Assembly: GCA_051651625.1 (NCBI GenBank)
Contig: JBOFSQ010000111.1
Location: forward strand, 1-64,000
Direction: 5' to 3'
DNA from: JBOFSQ01 sp051651625
GTDB taxonomy: Bacteria; Planctomycetota; Planctomycetia; Pirellulales; Thermoguttaceae
Length of the DNA: 64,000 bases
Position numbers and translations under genes: made by a program. Shown piece by piece: positions 44,401 through 52,428 of this stretch. The notes under the pieces are model-generated. The model searched no databases. It worked only from the letters and a program-made list of their open reading frames with translations, and was not told the DNA's origin. Position 1 is the stretch's first letter. Each line of letters starts with the position of its first letter.

Positions 44401-44440
44401 GTCCTGTCGGACACGGATTGTGCAATGATTTCTCGGTCAT
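41423..44440 (-). CDS. bamA: Outer membrane assembly factor BamA with low-complexity insert
   Basis: Inserts beta-barrel proteins into the outer membrane. The 1005-residue protein has a signal peptide (VCLAALCVMLSCFAEEVCG), about five POTRA domains (IDVRIDGNRQIDAKTI, IHAVRFVGNSHHTKKKL, VLDVKFEGNTIASD, LTDMRFIGNELFTEEQL ...), a Gln/Val/Pro/Ala-rich segment of nearly 200 residues with repeated APQQVVPTNVAP-like units, and a C-terminal barrel with GGFSSLRGFQYRTV (the conserved L6 RGF). E. coli BamA is 810 residues; the insert between POTRA and barrel explains most of the difference. ATG 44440 gives the signal peptide. Confidence 0.93.
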   Translation of the reverse strand: MTEKSLHNPCPTGQTFARVCLAALCVMLSCFAEEVCGDTPAVVAPVVTPTDAAATQNDANNIIDVRIDGNRQIDAKTIHKVIKTRKDRPFSSDLIEEDKRALMQKGWFIDVHPRVERTPSGYVVTFQFIERPIIHAVRFVGNSHHTKKKLQEESGLKAGDALDPIAIRQAKERLEAFYKDEGFTNIHIEILSGDRVGDRSAVFLVDEGETRGAFFYRVSKPRVLDVKFEGNTIASDGRLKTVIESKPGIFWYFVNGQFTREKLDSDVEKLTAYYRNLGFFYAKVDRLFDEGEGYTGMGKPNSWISVKFLIDEGPRCRLTDMRFIGNELFTEEQLYQDIKSSLGEYYDQVTIDADLKRIKEKYGVLGYVFADVKVEPRIDDDQVHLVLNVKEGPRCRAGDIQVEILGGEGSAPYTKLQTVLNRMSIKPGDVLSTREVDDSRRRLSYAGIFSTNPMEGTPPEITFEYPKQALRDDEERTTKMASPPPSDTNFRGQTPRSMQEAAANAKAAREAAALQPYSDFFRFRYTAPQQVAPQQVVPTNVAPVPTPMSHAPTSFAPTPVVAPTQVAPASFVQTSFAPPQVSAVYRGQQQQPANPFAPYGSIGGTSDVTAGQTRGPANLGVVPITGNTANSTYDSGPPRPLYDVPMKVRVQETRTGQVMMSVAVNSDAGLMGRFVLEEQNFDILRWPRSPFRLEDWRNSFRGAGQRFRLEAMPGVNVNRYEASWQTPYLFNLDYSLGLSGYYYQRGYDEWYEDRVGGTVTLGKNWTKDFSTALTFQGQEARIYHPQLPAYDLMTALGSHPLYTFGISATHDTRDNQYLATQGHRYTAGVEQTIGGYQYIRGSAEINHYLMLRERPDRSGRWVLGIRNAVGISESTTPIFERYFAGGFSSLRGFQYRTVSPRDFGPQTYTGMPVGGCFEFYNSAELIFPITADDMVRGSLFCDTGTVQTIGSKWNDPYRVSVGFGLRVTVPMMGPMPIALDFAFPLVKGPNDQNQLFTFNVGFMRM

Positions 44441-44817
44441 GCTGATGCTGGATTTGCTGAACAATGTGAGACGATTTCCGCGTGGCAACGGTGAAGCGTA
44501 CCGATTTTCCAAGCACGCTGCAAGAGGAAATCAGCGGAAAGAAAGGCCACGTCGGTACACAACACCGAGCGGCGCATCAAAAGAGAGAGGCTGGGAAAGA
44601 TAGGCCCATAACGGGTCGATTTGTAGGCTTCTCCCCCCTCGCGCCGCGGCCTTGCTGGGTCGCTACCGTTTTGGTACAGGAAATTCAATCCGTCTTGAGT
44701 ATACCACACCAGCCTTTCCGTTTTGGATTTGCGTGGCCTTGTTTTGTCGCTGATTTGGAATACAATACCAACCCTCATAGGTGGCGCGACATTTTTTCTA
44801 CACACGCGGGGCCAGAG
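44441..44817. other. Divergent promoter region of bamA and dacZ, with a dispersed element
   Basis: No gene is supported. Positions 44605-44704 hold a ~100-bp element (in reverse) that matches 62202-62297: TATACTCAAG, TTGAATTTCC, GTACCAAAACGGTAGCG, AGGCCGCGG and GAAGCCTACAAATCG. Promoters for bamA and for the c-di-AMP synthase gene should lie here; none is clear enough to call. Confidence 0.7.
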
Positions 44818-45753
44818 ATGGATTCCCTCAAGTTTACTGATCTTTTCAGACATTTTCTCGAAACGGCGGAACACACCCATCGTGAAGTGGATGCGTCCGC
44901 CATTGTGTTTTTGATTGAGGGGAAGGTCGATTGGGCGCGTCTGCGTAAGTCAGTCGCCAGCGACATCTCGATCATTGCTGCGGGGACAGACCGCGATTGG
45001 TTTGAGGGTGCCAAAGAAGCAAACATCCACACCGTCTATCTCGACCAACACAACGATGCACCAATCTACGACCGACTAACACACGCGATTCTTGAGTCGG
45101 TCGCCGACGATCTTATCCCGCACGGAAGTCGAATCGTAGCGATCTATAGCGGATTCGATCCGAACTTGTACGACTCGCTCAGCGTCATCAATTTGCGTGA
45201 ACATCTCGACCGCCTTTCGGGACGCGACTTGCGGCAACTCGAAAGTCGCGTCCCGCTGACGACACTCAAGTGGGTTGTCGATCTCGCACTCGAAATCGGT
45301 CGTGAAGGACGTGAAGGAAAGGCGGTCGGTACGCTCTTCGTCGTTGGTGACACGCGAAAGGTGATGCACCAAAGTAAACCCGCTGGGTTTGACCCCGTTC
45401 GCGGTTATCAGCGGCGCGAACGGACGCTTGCCGACCCGCGCGTCCGCGAAGGGATCAAGGAAATCGCGCAGCTCGATGGTGCGTTCATCGTTGCAACCGA
45501 TGGCGTAGTTGAAGCGGCGTGCCGTTATCTCGATACCGCCACAACGACCATATCGCTCCCAAAAGGACTCGGCGCGCGACACTGGGCAGCCGCCGCAGTC
45601 AGCCACACGACGAAAGCTCTTGCCATCGTCGTCAGCCAGTCGAGTGGAACGGTGCGCATATTCCAGAAGGGTGAAGTTGTACTTCGTATCGAGTCGCGGC
45701 ATCGTCGCCCGATGGTTTGGCGCGACTTCGATTACGAAGCCCCAACGGAGTAG
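44818..45753 (+). CDS. Diadenylate cyclase, DacZ-like (c-di-AMP synthase)
   Basis: Condenses two ATP into c-di-AMP. The C-terminal ~120 residues are a DisA_N-type domain: LDGAFIVATDGVVEA (DGA at 220-222), the GLGARHWAAAAVS region (252-261; RHW where bacterial DisA/CdaA has RHR), and VVSQSSGTVRIFQKGEVV. The N-terminal ~170 residues form a separate alpha/beta domain (IVFLIEGKVDWARLRKSV), as in the archaeal DacZ group. ATG 44818 starts 311 residues. A hybrid histidine kinase begins 3 nt after the stop, so both are probably one operon. Confidence 0.8.
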   Translation: MDSLKFTDLFRHFLETAEHTHREVDASAIVFLIEGKVDWARLRKSVASDISIIAAGTDRDWFEGAKEANIHTVYLDQHNDAPIYDRLTHAILESVADDLIPHGSRIVAIYSGFDPNLYDSLSVINLREHLDRLSGRDLRQLESRVPLTTLKWVVDLALEIGREGREGKAVGTLFVVGDTRKVMHQSKPAGFDPVRGYQRRERTLADPRVREGIKEIAQLDGAFIVATDGVVEAACRYLDTATTTISLPKGLGARHWAAAAVSHTTKALAIVVSQSSGTVRIFQKGEVVLRIESRHRRPMVWRDFDYEAPTE

Positions 45754-45756
45754 TCG

Positions 45757-47901
45757 ATGATCGAATCTGCATCCCAAGAAACTGCGGTAAGCACCAACAC
45801 TGCCAACGCTTCGGCGAGTGTAGCGATGTCGTCGGCGGCGTCGCTGTTGCCAGCGTTTCCGATGGCCGACATCGAACACATTCTCACCCAAGCGCAGCTC
45901 GGCCTTTGGGAGATTGCCGAAGGAGGTGACGGGTTCGTATTTATCATTAATGACGTTGGGTGTAAAATGCACGGGCTTCCGCCCGACCGCGGGCACTGGA
46001 AACTGGAAGAGTTTCTAGCACAGTGTTGTCACCCCGACGACATATCGCGTACACGCCTTACCTTTGAACGACTCGTCAAGTATCCGACGCTGCGGCAGAC
46101 GCTCGACATTCGCATCATGCACGCCCCGACTAGTCAGTGGCGATGGTCGCGGTTCTTCGCACGCGGACACACCGCAAAACCCGAAGAGGCGTCGAAAAAT
46201 GTGCGAGTCATCGGCGCGGTGCAAGACATTCACGATGTCTTCGCATACCAAAGTCTGCTCGTTGAACACCGCGAGTCGCAGCGTCACATCGCGTCGATGC
46301 TCAACATGATTCCGATAGCGGCGTCGGTCTGGACGGAGGAGATGACCGTAATCGACATCAATCAAACGTGGCTCAAAGCGTTTGCATTGGACGACAAAGG
46401 CCCGATGCTCGCCGCCCCGTTTTCGTTCGTTGCTGCGGCATCGTGTGAAGGCGATTCGTCGAAAGATGAGTTGCTTCGCCGCATTCTTCAAGCGTTTCGA
46501 GAAGGTGATGACGGCGAGAACGATGCGGCGGAACTCACGTTCGTCTCCGCTAGTGGCGAACCGATTCCAGCGACGGTGCGTTTCGTTCGGATAACGATGG
46601 ATTCGCGTCCGGTGGTGGTCTGTTTCTTGTATGACCTTCGTAAGGTGAAGGCTGCGATGGCGGCGGTCGAAGAGGCCCGCCACCTCGCCGAGGAGAGTGC
46701 CCGTGCCAAGGGCGACTTCCTCGCAAACATGAGTCACGAAATTCGTACTCCAATGAACGCCATTCTGGGGATGACTTACCTCCTCCTCCAAATGGACAAC
46801 AATCCAAAGCAAAAAGATTTTCTCGACAAGATCATTCACTCCGCGCAACTCCTGCTCCGCATTCTCAACGACATTCTCGACTTCTCCAAAATCGAAGCAG
46901 GAAAACTTGAGATCGAACAGATTTCGTTTTCGATACGAAAGTGTCTCGAACAGATCGAGACGCTCCTCCGCGAAACGGCGCAAAAGAAGGGAGTTGCGTT
47001 AACGCTTCGTGTGGCCGACGATGTCCCCGACGAACTTATTGGCGACCCAGTACGTCTTGGCCAGATCGTTATGAATCTCATGACCAACGCGATCAAGTTC
47101 ACTCCCAAAGGTGGCGTGACGGTGACGATCACGGCGGCACTTCCAGACGAAGTTCCTGTCGAGCAGCGTGGCGTGGTTGCGGGTAATGTCTTTGCACTTC
47201 ACGCCACGGTTCGTGACAGCGGAATCGGAATGACGCCGGAGCAGAGCGCGCGTTTGTTCCAACCGTTCGTGCAGGCTGATTCATCGACGACGCGAAAGTT
47301 CGGCGGCACGGGACTCGGACTTGCGATCTCGAAAAATCTCGTGGAGCAAATGCACGGCGTGATTTGGTGTGAGAGTGCGGTCGGGTTTGGGTCGTCGTTT
47401 CACTTTGTCGTGCAGTTGCCGATTTCAGATGTCGTCAAAGATGCAGATGATCCGTCGTCTGCGGATGAGTTTCGCAGTCACGCGGCGACGGGGTCGGCGA
47501 TTACGAGGCTCAACGGTAGCAAGATTCTGCTGGCTGAAGACAACGCAATCAATCAAATCGTCGCCGTCGAGATGCTCAAGACGCACGGTTGTATCGTCGA
47601 TGTCGCTGCCAACGGACGCGAGGCGATAGATGCGCTTGAACGTGGCACGGCGTATGAAATAATTCTGATGGACATCCAAATGCCGGAAATGGACGGCCTA
47701 CAAGCGACAGCCATCATTCGTAACAAGAAAGAATACGATCACGTTCCGATCATCGCAATGACAGCCCACGCAATGAGCGGCGACCGCGAACGACTCCTTG
47801 AAGCAGGAATGGACGACTACATCACCAAACCAATCGTCCCCGAAAAACTGTACAGCACGCTCGTTCGCTGGTTGAAACGAAGTGATGAATCGCACGATTG
47901 A
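45757..47901 (+). CDS. Hybrid sensor histidine kinase/response regulator
   Basis: A 714-residue cytoplasmic kinase with no membrane segment. Two PAS-like sensor regions (about residues 45-165 and 170-295) precede HisKA with His327 in MSHEIRTPMNAIL, HATPase_c (N-box MNLMTNAIKF, G1 DSGIGM, G2 GGTGLGLAIS) and a C-terminal receiver with Asp639 in ILMDIQMPEMDG. No separate Hpt or output gene follows. It is separated by only 3 nt from the diadenylate cyclase gene, which implies co-expression and perhaps a shared signal. Confidence 0.95.
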   Translation: MIESASQETAVSTNTANASASVAMSSAASLLPAFPMADIEHILTQAQLGLWEIAEGGDGFVFIINDVGCKMHGLPPDRGHWKLEEFLAQCCHPDDISRTRLTFERLVKYPTLRQTLDIRIMHAPTSQWRWSRFFARGHTAKPEEASKNVRVIGAVQDIHDVFAYQSLLVEHRESQRHIASMLNMIPIAASVWTEEMTVIDINQTWLKAFALDDKGPMLAAPFSFVAAASCEGDSSKDELLRRILQAFREGDDGENDAAELTFVSASGEPIPATVRFVRITMDSRPVVVCFLYDLRKVKAAMAAVEEARHLAEESARAKGDFLANMSHEIRTPMNAILGMTYLLLQMDNNPKQKDFLDKIIHSAQLLLRILNDILDFSKIEAGKLEIEQISFSIRKCLEQIETLLRETAQKKGVALTLRVADDVPDELIGDPVRLGQIVMNLMTNAIKFTPKGGVTVTITAALPDEVPVEQRGVVAGNVFALHATVRDSGIGMTPEQSARLFQPFVQADSSTTRKFGGTGLGLAISKNLVEQMHGVIWCESAVGFGSSFHFVVQLPISDVVKDADDPSSADEFRSHAATGSAITRLNGSKILLAEDNAINQIVAVEMLKTHGCIVDVAANGREAIDALERGTAYEIILMDIQMPEMDGLQATAIIRNKKEYDHVPIIAMTAHAMSGDRERLLEAGMDDYITKPIVPEKLYSTLVRWLKRSDESHD

Positions 47902-47967
47902 GTAGTTCAGGTTCGGCATAGCCAAACCCTCCAGCGTTTGGAGGGTTCGGCTATGCCGAACCGCAGT
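47901..47967. repeat. Hairpin repeat, GTTCGGCATAGCCGAACC family, copy 8 (shortest)
   Basis: Two arms with only CCAGCGTTTGG between, one arm carrying a mutation (CATAGCCAAACC). It starts at the histidine kinase stop and separates it from the convergent TSUP gene. Confidence 0.85.
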
Positions 47968-48755
47968 CACCGCGCCGCCAGCATCATCGTCACAAGTATC
48001 TGAATCGGAACGTACACATTGAGAATCGTTACGACGGCGAAGAAGATACGTTCGGGAACGATGCGGAAGAGATGCTGGCCGACAATCGCGCCGACAAAGA
48101 TCGCAGGGACAAAGGCGAGGTCGAGTTTGAGTGTGTCGCTCGTCACCATTCCGAGGCCTACGACGACGGGTAGTTTGGACAAGTTCACCAGAGCGAAGAA
48201 GACGACATAAGTCCCCATGAAGTCGGCCTTGTTTCGGTCTTGGGCCATGAGGTATACCGACATCACTGGCCCTGCGGCGTTGCCGATCATCGTCGTTGCA
48301 CCAGCGAGAAAACCGAAGAACCACGTCTGCCACAATCCCCACCATGCGACATTGCTTTTCGGTGTAGAGACGTTGTTTTTACGACGCACGAAACGGCGAC
48401 TTTGTTCGGCGACGACGAGAATTAATATCAGCACAGCGAGGACGACGCGAAAGAGCGCATCGTCGAGCGACCAGAGAACGACGGAGCCGCAGGCCATTCC
48501 GATGGCGACGGACGGAACCATACGCATAAGTTGCCTCCAATCGCAGCGGGCATAGTGATAGAAAACAGCGAGCAAGTCTGCGACGATGAGGAGCGGTACC
48601 ATTACTCCCATCGAGGTTTTTTCGGCTCCGGGTAGCGCGAGTGCCATCAGGAGTACACTCACGATCCCCAGCCCCGGTACACCCGTCTTCGACATCCCAA
48701 CCAGCATCGCCGCCAGCGATCCAAAAACAAATAACATCATCGCGGCATTATACAT
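47967..48755 (-). CDS. TSUP (TauE/SafE) family membrane permease
   Basis: A TauE/SafE-type exporter of small anions such as sulfite or sulfoacetate. Eight to nine hydrophobic helices are visible, including MMLFVFGSLAAMLVGMSKTGVPGLG and the internal repeat WWGLWQTWFFGFLAGATTMIGNAAGPVMSVYL. The frame is open to 48785, but ATG 48755 (or 48740) fits the family. The CATG at 48753-48756 also contains the ATG of the divergent transporter on the other strand, so one of the two genes must use another start. Substrate unknown. Confidence 0.88.
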   Translation of the reverse strand: MYNAAMMLFVFGSLAAMLVGMSKTGVPGLGIVSVLLMALALPGAEKTSMGVMVPLLIVADLLAVFYHYARCDWRQLMRMVPSVAIGMACGSVVLWSLDDALFRVVLAVLILILVVAEQSRRFVRRKNNVSTPKSNVAWWGLWQTWFFGFLAGATTMIGNAAGPVMSVYLMAQDRNKADFMGTYVVFFALVNLSKLPVVVGLGMVTSDTLKLDLAFVPAIFVGAIVGQHLFRIVPERIFFAVVTILNVYVPIQILVTMMLAAR

Positions 48756-49692
48756 GACCAAAATCGCGTCCGCAACGCCCACCACCGTTCAACACCAGAA
48801 TCTTGCCGTCAGTGCGATGGCGCGGATTACTTGGATCGGAATGATTGTCAACATCTTTCTCACGCTGGGAAAGTTCGGAGTCGGTTCTTACGCGCACAGC
48901 CAAGTTTTGATCGCAGACGCCGTTCACAGTCTTTCTGATCTTGTCACCGACGCGGCGGTGATCATCGGTGCGCGTTACTGGACGCAGCCCGCCGACGAAA
49001 ATCATCCGCACGGCCACTCGAAGATCGAGACGCTCGTCACGCTCTTTATCGGTGCGGCTTTGGCGATGGTTGGGCTTCAGCTCATCGACGGTGCGGTGGA
49101 GTCACTCCACACGCCGACCACACCGGAGACGATGGGGTTGCCATCGTATTTGGCGTTATCAGTGGCGTTAACTTCTATCGTGGTCAAAGAGATACTGTAT
49201 CGGGCGACGGCGGTTGTTGGCCGGCGTTATCGTTCGTCTGCGGTGATTGCGAATGCGTGGCACCATCGCAGCGACGCATTGAGTTCGATCCCTGCGGCAA
49301 TATCTATCGCGGCGTGTATGATTCTTGGGCCATCGTTTGCGTTTCTCGATCCGGTTGGTACAATCGTCGTGGCGGCGATGATTTTGTACACATCTTGGAA
49401 GCTGGCAGAGCCGACGTTTGCTACGCTCCTTGATGTTGGGGCGACACGCGACCAGCGTCTCGCCATCGAAGAGGTTGTCCGAACTTTCCCTGATGTCTGC
49501 GGGATTCACAAGGTTCGTACTCGTCCGCTCGGTGCGGGGAGTATCGCGGTCGATTTGCACACCGAGATCGACGGAGAAACAAGTGTCACCGCAGCGCACG
49601 CACTCTCGCACGCCATCGTTCACAAACTCAAATCGACGCTGCCGTATGTCGTCGATGTCGTCATTCATATCGAACCGTTTGAGAAAACGTGA
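48754..49692 (+). CDS. Cation diffusion facilitator (CDF) family transporter
   Basis: A 312-residue divalent metal efflux protein. It has six membrane helices, with SQVLIADAVHSLSDLVTDAAV (HxxxD metal site) in TM2, HPHGHSKIETL after it, and NAWHHRSDALSSIPAA in TM5. The C-terminal cytoplasmic domain (IEEVVRTFPDVCGIHKVRTRPLG ... DLHTEID) is the ferredoxin-like metal sensor. Ion specificity is undefined. ATG 48754 overlaps the divergent TSUP start; an in-frame ATG before ARITWIGMIVNIF is an alternative. Confidence 0.92.
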   Translation: MTKIASATPTTVQHQNLAVSAMARITWIGMIVNIFLTLGKFGVGSYAHSQVLIADAVHSLSDLVTDAAVIIGARYWTQPADENHPHGHSKIETLVTLFIGAALAMVGLQLIDGAVESLHTPTTPETMGLPSYLALSVALTSIVVKEILYRATAVVGRRYRSSAVIANAWHHRSDALSSIPAAISIAACMILGPSFAFLDPVGTIVVAAMILYTSWKLAEPTFATLLDVGATRDQRLAIEEVVRTFPDVCGIHKVRTRPLGAGSIAVDLHTEIDGETSVTAAHALSHAIVHKLKSTLPYVVDVVIHIEPFEKT

Positions 49693-50099
49693 ACACATTC
49701 CGTCATTCCTGCGGAGGCAGGAATCCATCCTGACGGAATGCGTGTTAGCGTCGTGGCATGAACAATCGCAACACTTGTCTTCGTCTCGATAGGGATGGCG
49801 TGTGTTGAAAAATTTCAATAACCGTATGCAAGCGGTACTCCGCGCAGCTTACGGTAGCGACACCACAAAAACCGAGCGTCTGTAAGACGCCACCAATCGC
49901 AGAGTTGACGCAAAACGTGGTAGCGTCCTACCGGACGCACCGGGTTTTGGTCGCGTCACCGGCGGTTGCGTTTGCCGCTATCGCGGCTGCACTTACCGCC
50001 GGTTATTGAAATTGCTGCCCCGTTGGGGCAAAGACGCCAACGGCAACGCGGTCACAATCAGTAAAAGCTTACAACCCTTTTTGAGGAGCCTCCCAACAC
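49693..50099. repeat. Intergenic region with a 203-bp element bounded by 14-bp terminal inverted repeats
   Basis: After a GTCATTCCTGCGGAGGCAGG-type hairpin (about 49703-49738) lies an element from 49811 to 50013 with perfect terminal inverted repeats AATTTCAATAACCG and CGGTTATTGAAATT. Its interior holds GCGTCTGTAAGACGC-like and CACCGGCGGTTGCG...CGGTG units. A half copy lies at 4348-4440. No ORF is supported. GAGGAG just before 50101 is the ftsY Shine-Dalgarno. Confidence 0.8.
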
Positions 50100-51023
50100 A
50101 TGTTTTCAGGAATTTTCACAAAGATCAAACAGGGTCTCGCCAAGACGGCGCGGATTCTCAACACCGACATCCGCGACATCTTCAAGACGCAGGGGCGGCT
50201 CGTTGATGCCGAGTTTTTGAAGGAGATGTTTGAGACGTTTGTCAAAACCGATATGGGCGTAGTTACGTCGAAAGAAATTACCGACGAAATTTCGGCACAA
50301 CACTTAAATCGCGTCGTGCATCTCGAAGACGTTTTGCGAACGACCCGCGACAAACTCAAAGAGCTGATGCGACAAGGCGTTGAGCCGATTCGGATGGCGT
50401 CGTCGCCGCCGACGGTGGTGATGGTGTGCGGTGTGAACGGTTGCGGCAAGACGACGACTATCGCAAAGTTAACGCAACTCTTTTCGCGTGAGAAAAAGAA
50501 AGTCGTGCTCGGTGCAGCAGACACGTTTCGCGCTGCCGCCGTTGAGCAGCTTACCGTTTGGGCGGAGCGACTCGGCGCAGAAATTGTGACGGGCGCAGCG
50601 GGGAGCGATCCGGCAAGTGTGGCACATAAGGCGGTGAGTCGTGCCCGCGAAATTGGGGCCGATGTTTGCATCGTCGATACCGCCGGACGCCTTCAAACGC
50701 AACGCCATCTGATGCAAGAACTCGGAAAAATCGGTCGCGTCATCGGTAAACAAGTCGAGGGCGGGCCGCACGAAGTTCTCCTTGTCATCGACGCGACGAC
50801 GGGACAAAACGGTCTCAGTCAAGCGAAACACTTCAGCGACGCTGCGAAGTGTTCTGGTATCGTGCTTACCAAACTCGACGGCACGGCGAAGGGCGGAATC
50901 GTCGTCGCCATCCGTAAACATCTCGACATCCCCGTCAGATATATTGGCGTCGGTGAAACCGCCGACGACCTCGTCCCGTTCGATGCCGATGCGTTCGTTG
51001 ACGGAATGTTTGCCGATGAGTGA
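50100..51023 (+). CDS. ftsY: Signal recognition particle receptor FtsY
   Basis: The SRP receptor GTPase that docks ribosome-SRP complexes at the inner membrane. The 307-residue NG-domain protein has P-loop GVNGCGKTTTIAKL, AADTFRAAAVEQL, DTAGRLQT, TKLDGTAKGG and the C-terminal IGVGETADDLVPF. The acidic A domain of E. coli FtsY is absent; a short N-terminal helix (FSGIFTKIKQGLAKT) replaces it, as in many bacteria. The start follows GAGGAG at suitable spacing. Confidence 0.96.
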   Translation: MFSGIFTKIKQGLAKTARILNTDIRDIFKTQGRLVDAEFLKEMFETFVKTDMGVVTSKEITDEISAQHLNRVVHLEDVLRTTRDKLKELMRQGVEPIRMASSPPTVVMVCGVNGCGKTTTIAKLTQLFSREKKKVVLGAADTFRAAAVEQLTVWAERLGAEIVTGAAGSDPASVAHKAVSRAREIGADVCIVDTAGRLQTQRHLMQELGKIGRVIGKQVEGGPHEVLLVIDATTGQNGLSQAKHFSDAAKCSGIVLTKLDGTAKGGIVVAIRKHLDIPVRYIGVGETADDLVPFDADAFVDGMFADE

Positions 51024-51039
51024 ACGTTCACGGATTTTT

Positions 51040-51195
51040 TCGTTATTTCCACCACCCACCGTCATTCCCGCGAAGGCGGGAATCCAGCCTGACAGCACTT
51101 CGTTGATGTTATGTCTGTGCTGAGTCGGGCACTCGCTTACGCTTCGTGTTCTTATTGACGTAACGCATTAAGAACACGAAGCGTAAGCGAGTGCC
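51040..51195 (-). repeat. Composite repeat, reverse copy, with inverted second motif
   Basis: In reverse this reads an AAGCGTAAGCGAGT motif, CAACATCAACGAAGTGCTGTC and TTCCCGCCTTCGCGGGAA, the same order as 25098-25205. A second motif at about 51170-51195 is inverted to the first, giving a potential hairpin around ATTGACGTAACGCATTA. Confidence 0.85.
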
Positions 51196-51254
51196 ATGAA
51201 CGAGTGCCATGAATCATAACACGACAACGCAACCAAATACCCTAGAAACGCTCG

Positions 51255-52274
51255 ATGGAAATCATTCGTCGCAAAACTTATGCCCGTGCGGGGCTTTTGG
51301 GGAATCCGTCCGATGGTTACGGTGGACGCACGATCTCGGTCATCGTCCGCGAACTAGCTGCGACAGTCACGCTCTACGAGTGGGAGACGCTTGAAATCGT
51401 CTCGACGCAAAACGATGAAAGCGTCTTTCGTTCAATCGACGACCTCTGCCGCGACGTGCGACTTCACGGTTACTACGGCGGTATCAGGTTAATCAAGGCG
51501 GCGATCAAAGGGTTCGCCGACTATTGCCATCAGCGGTCGATTCGGTTACACAATCGAAACTTCTCGGTGCGGTACGATTCGTCGATACCGCGTCAAGTTG
51601 GGCTTGCCGGTTCGAGTGCGATTATCGTCGCCACGCTCCGAACATTGATGGCGTTTTACAACGTCGAAATCGACCAGCGTGTTCTTCCGTCGCTCGTTCT
51701 CTCGGTCGAGCGCGAGCAACTCGGTATTCCCGCCGGACTGCAAGACCGCGTTATTCAAGTCTACGAAGGTTGCGTCTCGATGGACTTCGGCCCCGATGCG
51801 ATGGAGACAATCGACGGCTTCGTCTGCGGTCGTTACGAACCGCTCGACCCAGCTATTTTGCCGCCGCTCTACATTGCTTATGCAACGCAGTTTGGCGAGC
51901 CGACCGAAGTTTTGCACAGCGACTTGCGTTTTAGATTTGAACGCGGCGACGCCGATGTCGTTTCGGCGATGCGGCGTTTTGCGTCTTTTGCTGCCGACGG
52001 ACGCGATGCGATTCTCGCCCGTGACACACAAAAACTCAACCGCCTCATCAACGACAACTTCGATCTGCGACGTTCGATTTGTCACCTGTTGCGTGAACAC
52101 ATCGAGATGGTTGAAGTTGCGAGGAGCTGCGGTGTCTCGGCAAAGTTTGCGGGGAGCGGCGGTGCAATCATTGGTGTCTGTCCAGACGACGCAACGCTAA
52201 AAAAACTGACCGATGTGATGCGACCACTCGGTTGCAACGTCTGTCGCATCAGTCCGTGCGACTCGGCAAAATAG
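51255..52274 (+). CDS. GHMP-family sugar kinase, glucuronokinase-like
   Basis: A 339-residue small-molecule kinase. The N-terminal ARAGLLGNPSDGYGGRTISV and the ATP loop RQVGLAGSSAIIVATLRTLM match GHMP kinases. The combination resembles plant glucuronokinase, which phosphorylates sugars at C1. The C-terminal KFAGSGGAIIGVCPDD is the usual third motif. Substrate is not known. Start ATG 51255 lacks a strong Shine-Dalgarno. Confidence 0.88.
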   Translation: MEIIRRKTYARAGLLGNPSDGYGGRTISVIVRELAATVTLYEWETLEIVSTQNDESVFRSIDDLCRDVRLHGYYGGIRLIKAAIKGFADYCHQRSIRLHNRNFSVRYDSSIPRQVGLAGSSAIIVATLRTLMAFYNVEIDQRVLPSLVLSVEREQLGIPAGLQDRVIQVYEGCVSMDFGPDAMETIDGFVCGRYEPLDPAILPPLYIAYATQFGEPTEVLHSDLRFRFERGDADVVSAMRRFASFAADGRDAILARDTQKLNRLINDNFDLRRSICHLLREHIEMVEVARSCGVSAKFAGSGGAIIGVCPDDATLKKLTDVMRPLGCNVCRISPCDSAK

Positions 52275-52428
52275 CAAACGTTTTTCTGTGAGGCAAGATG
52301 CGCGGTGCGCCAGCGACTCCGCTTGACTGCGGGCGAGCCGATGGCCGATAGACCACGAAGAGTGATGCTGTCATTCTTCGTGGTTGCTTGTTTGTCACGC
52401 CGCGCACTTTCAACGTCGAGAACGTTTG

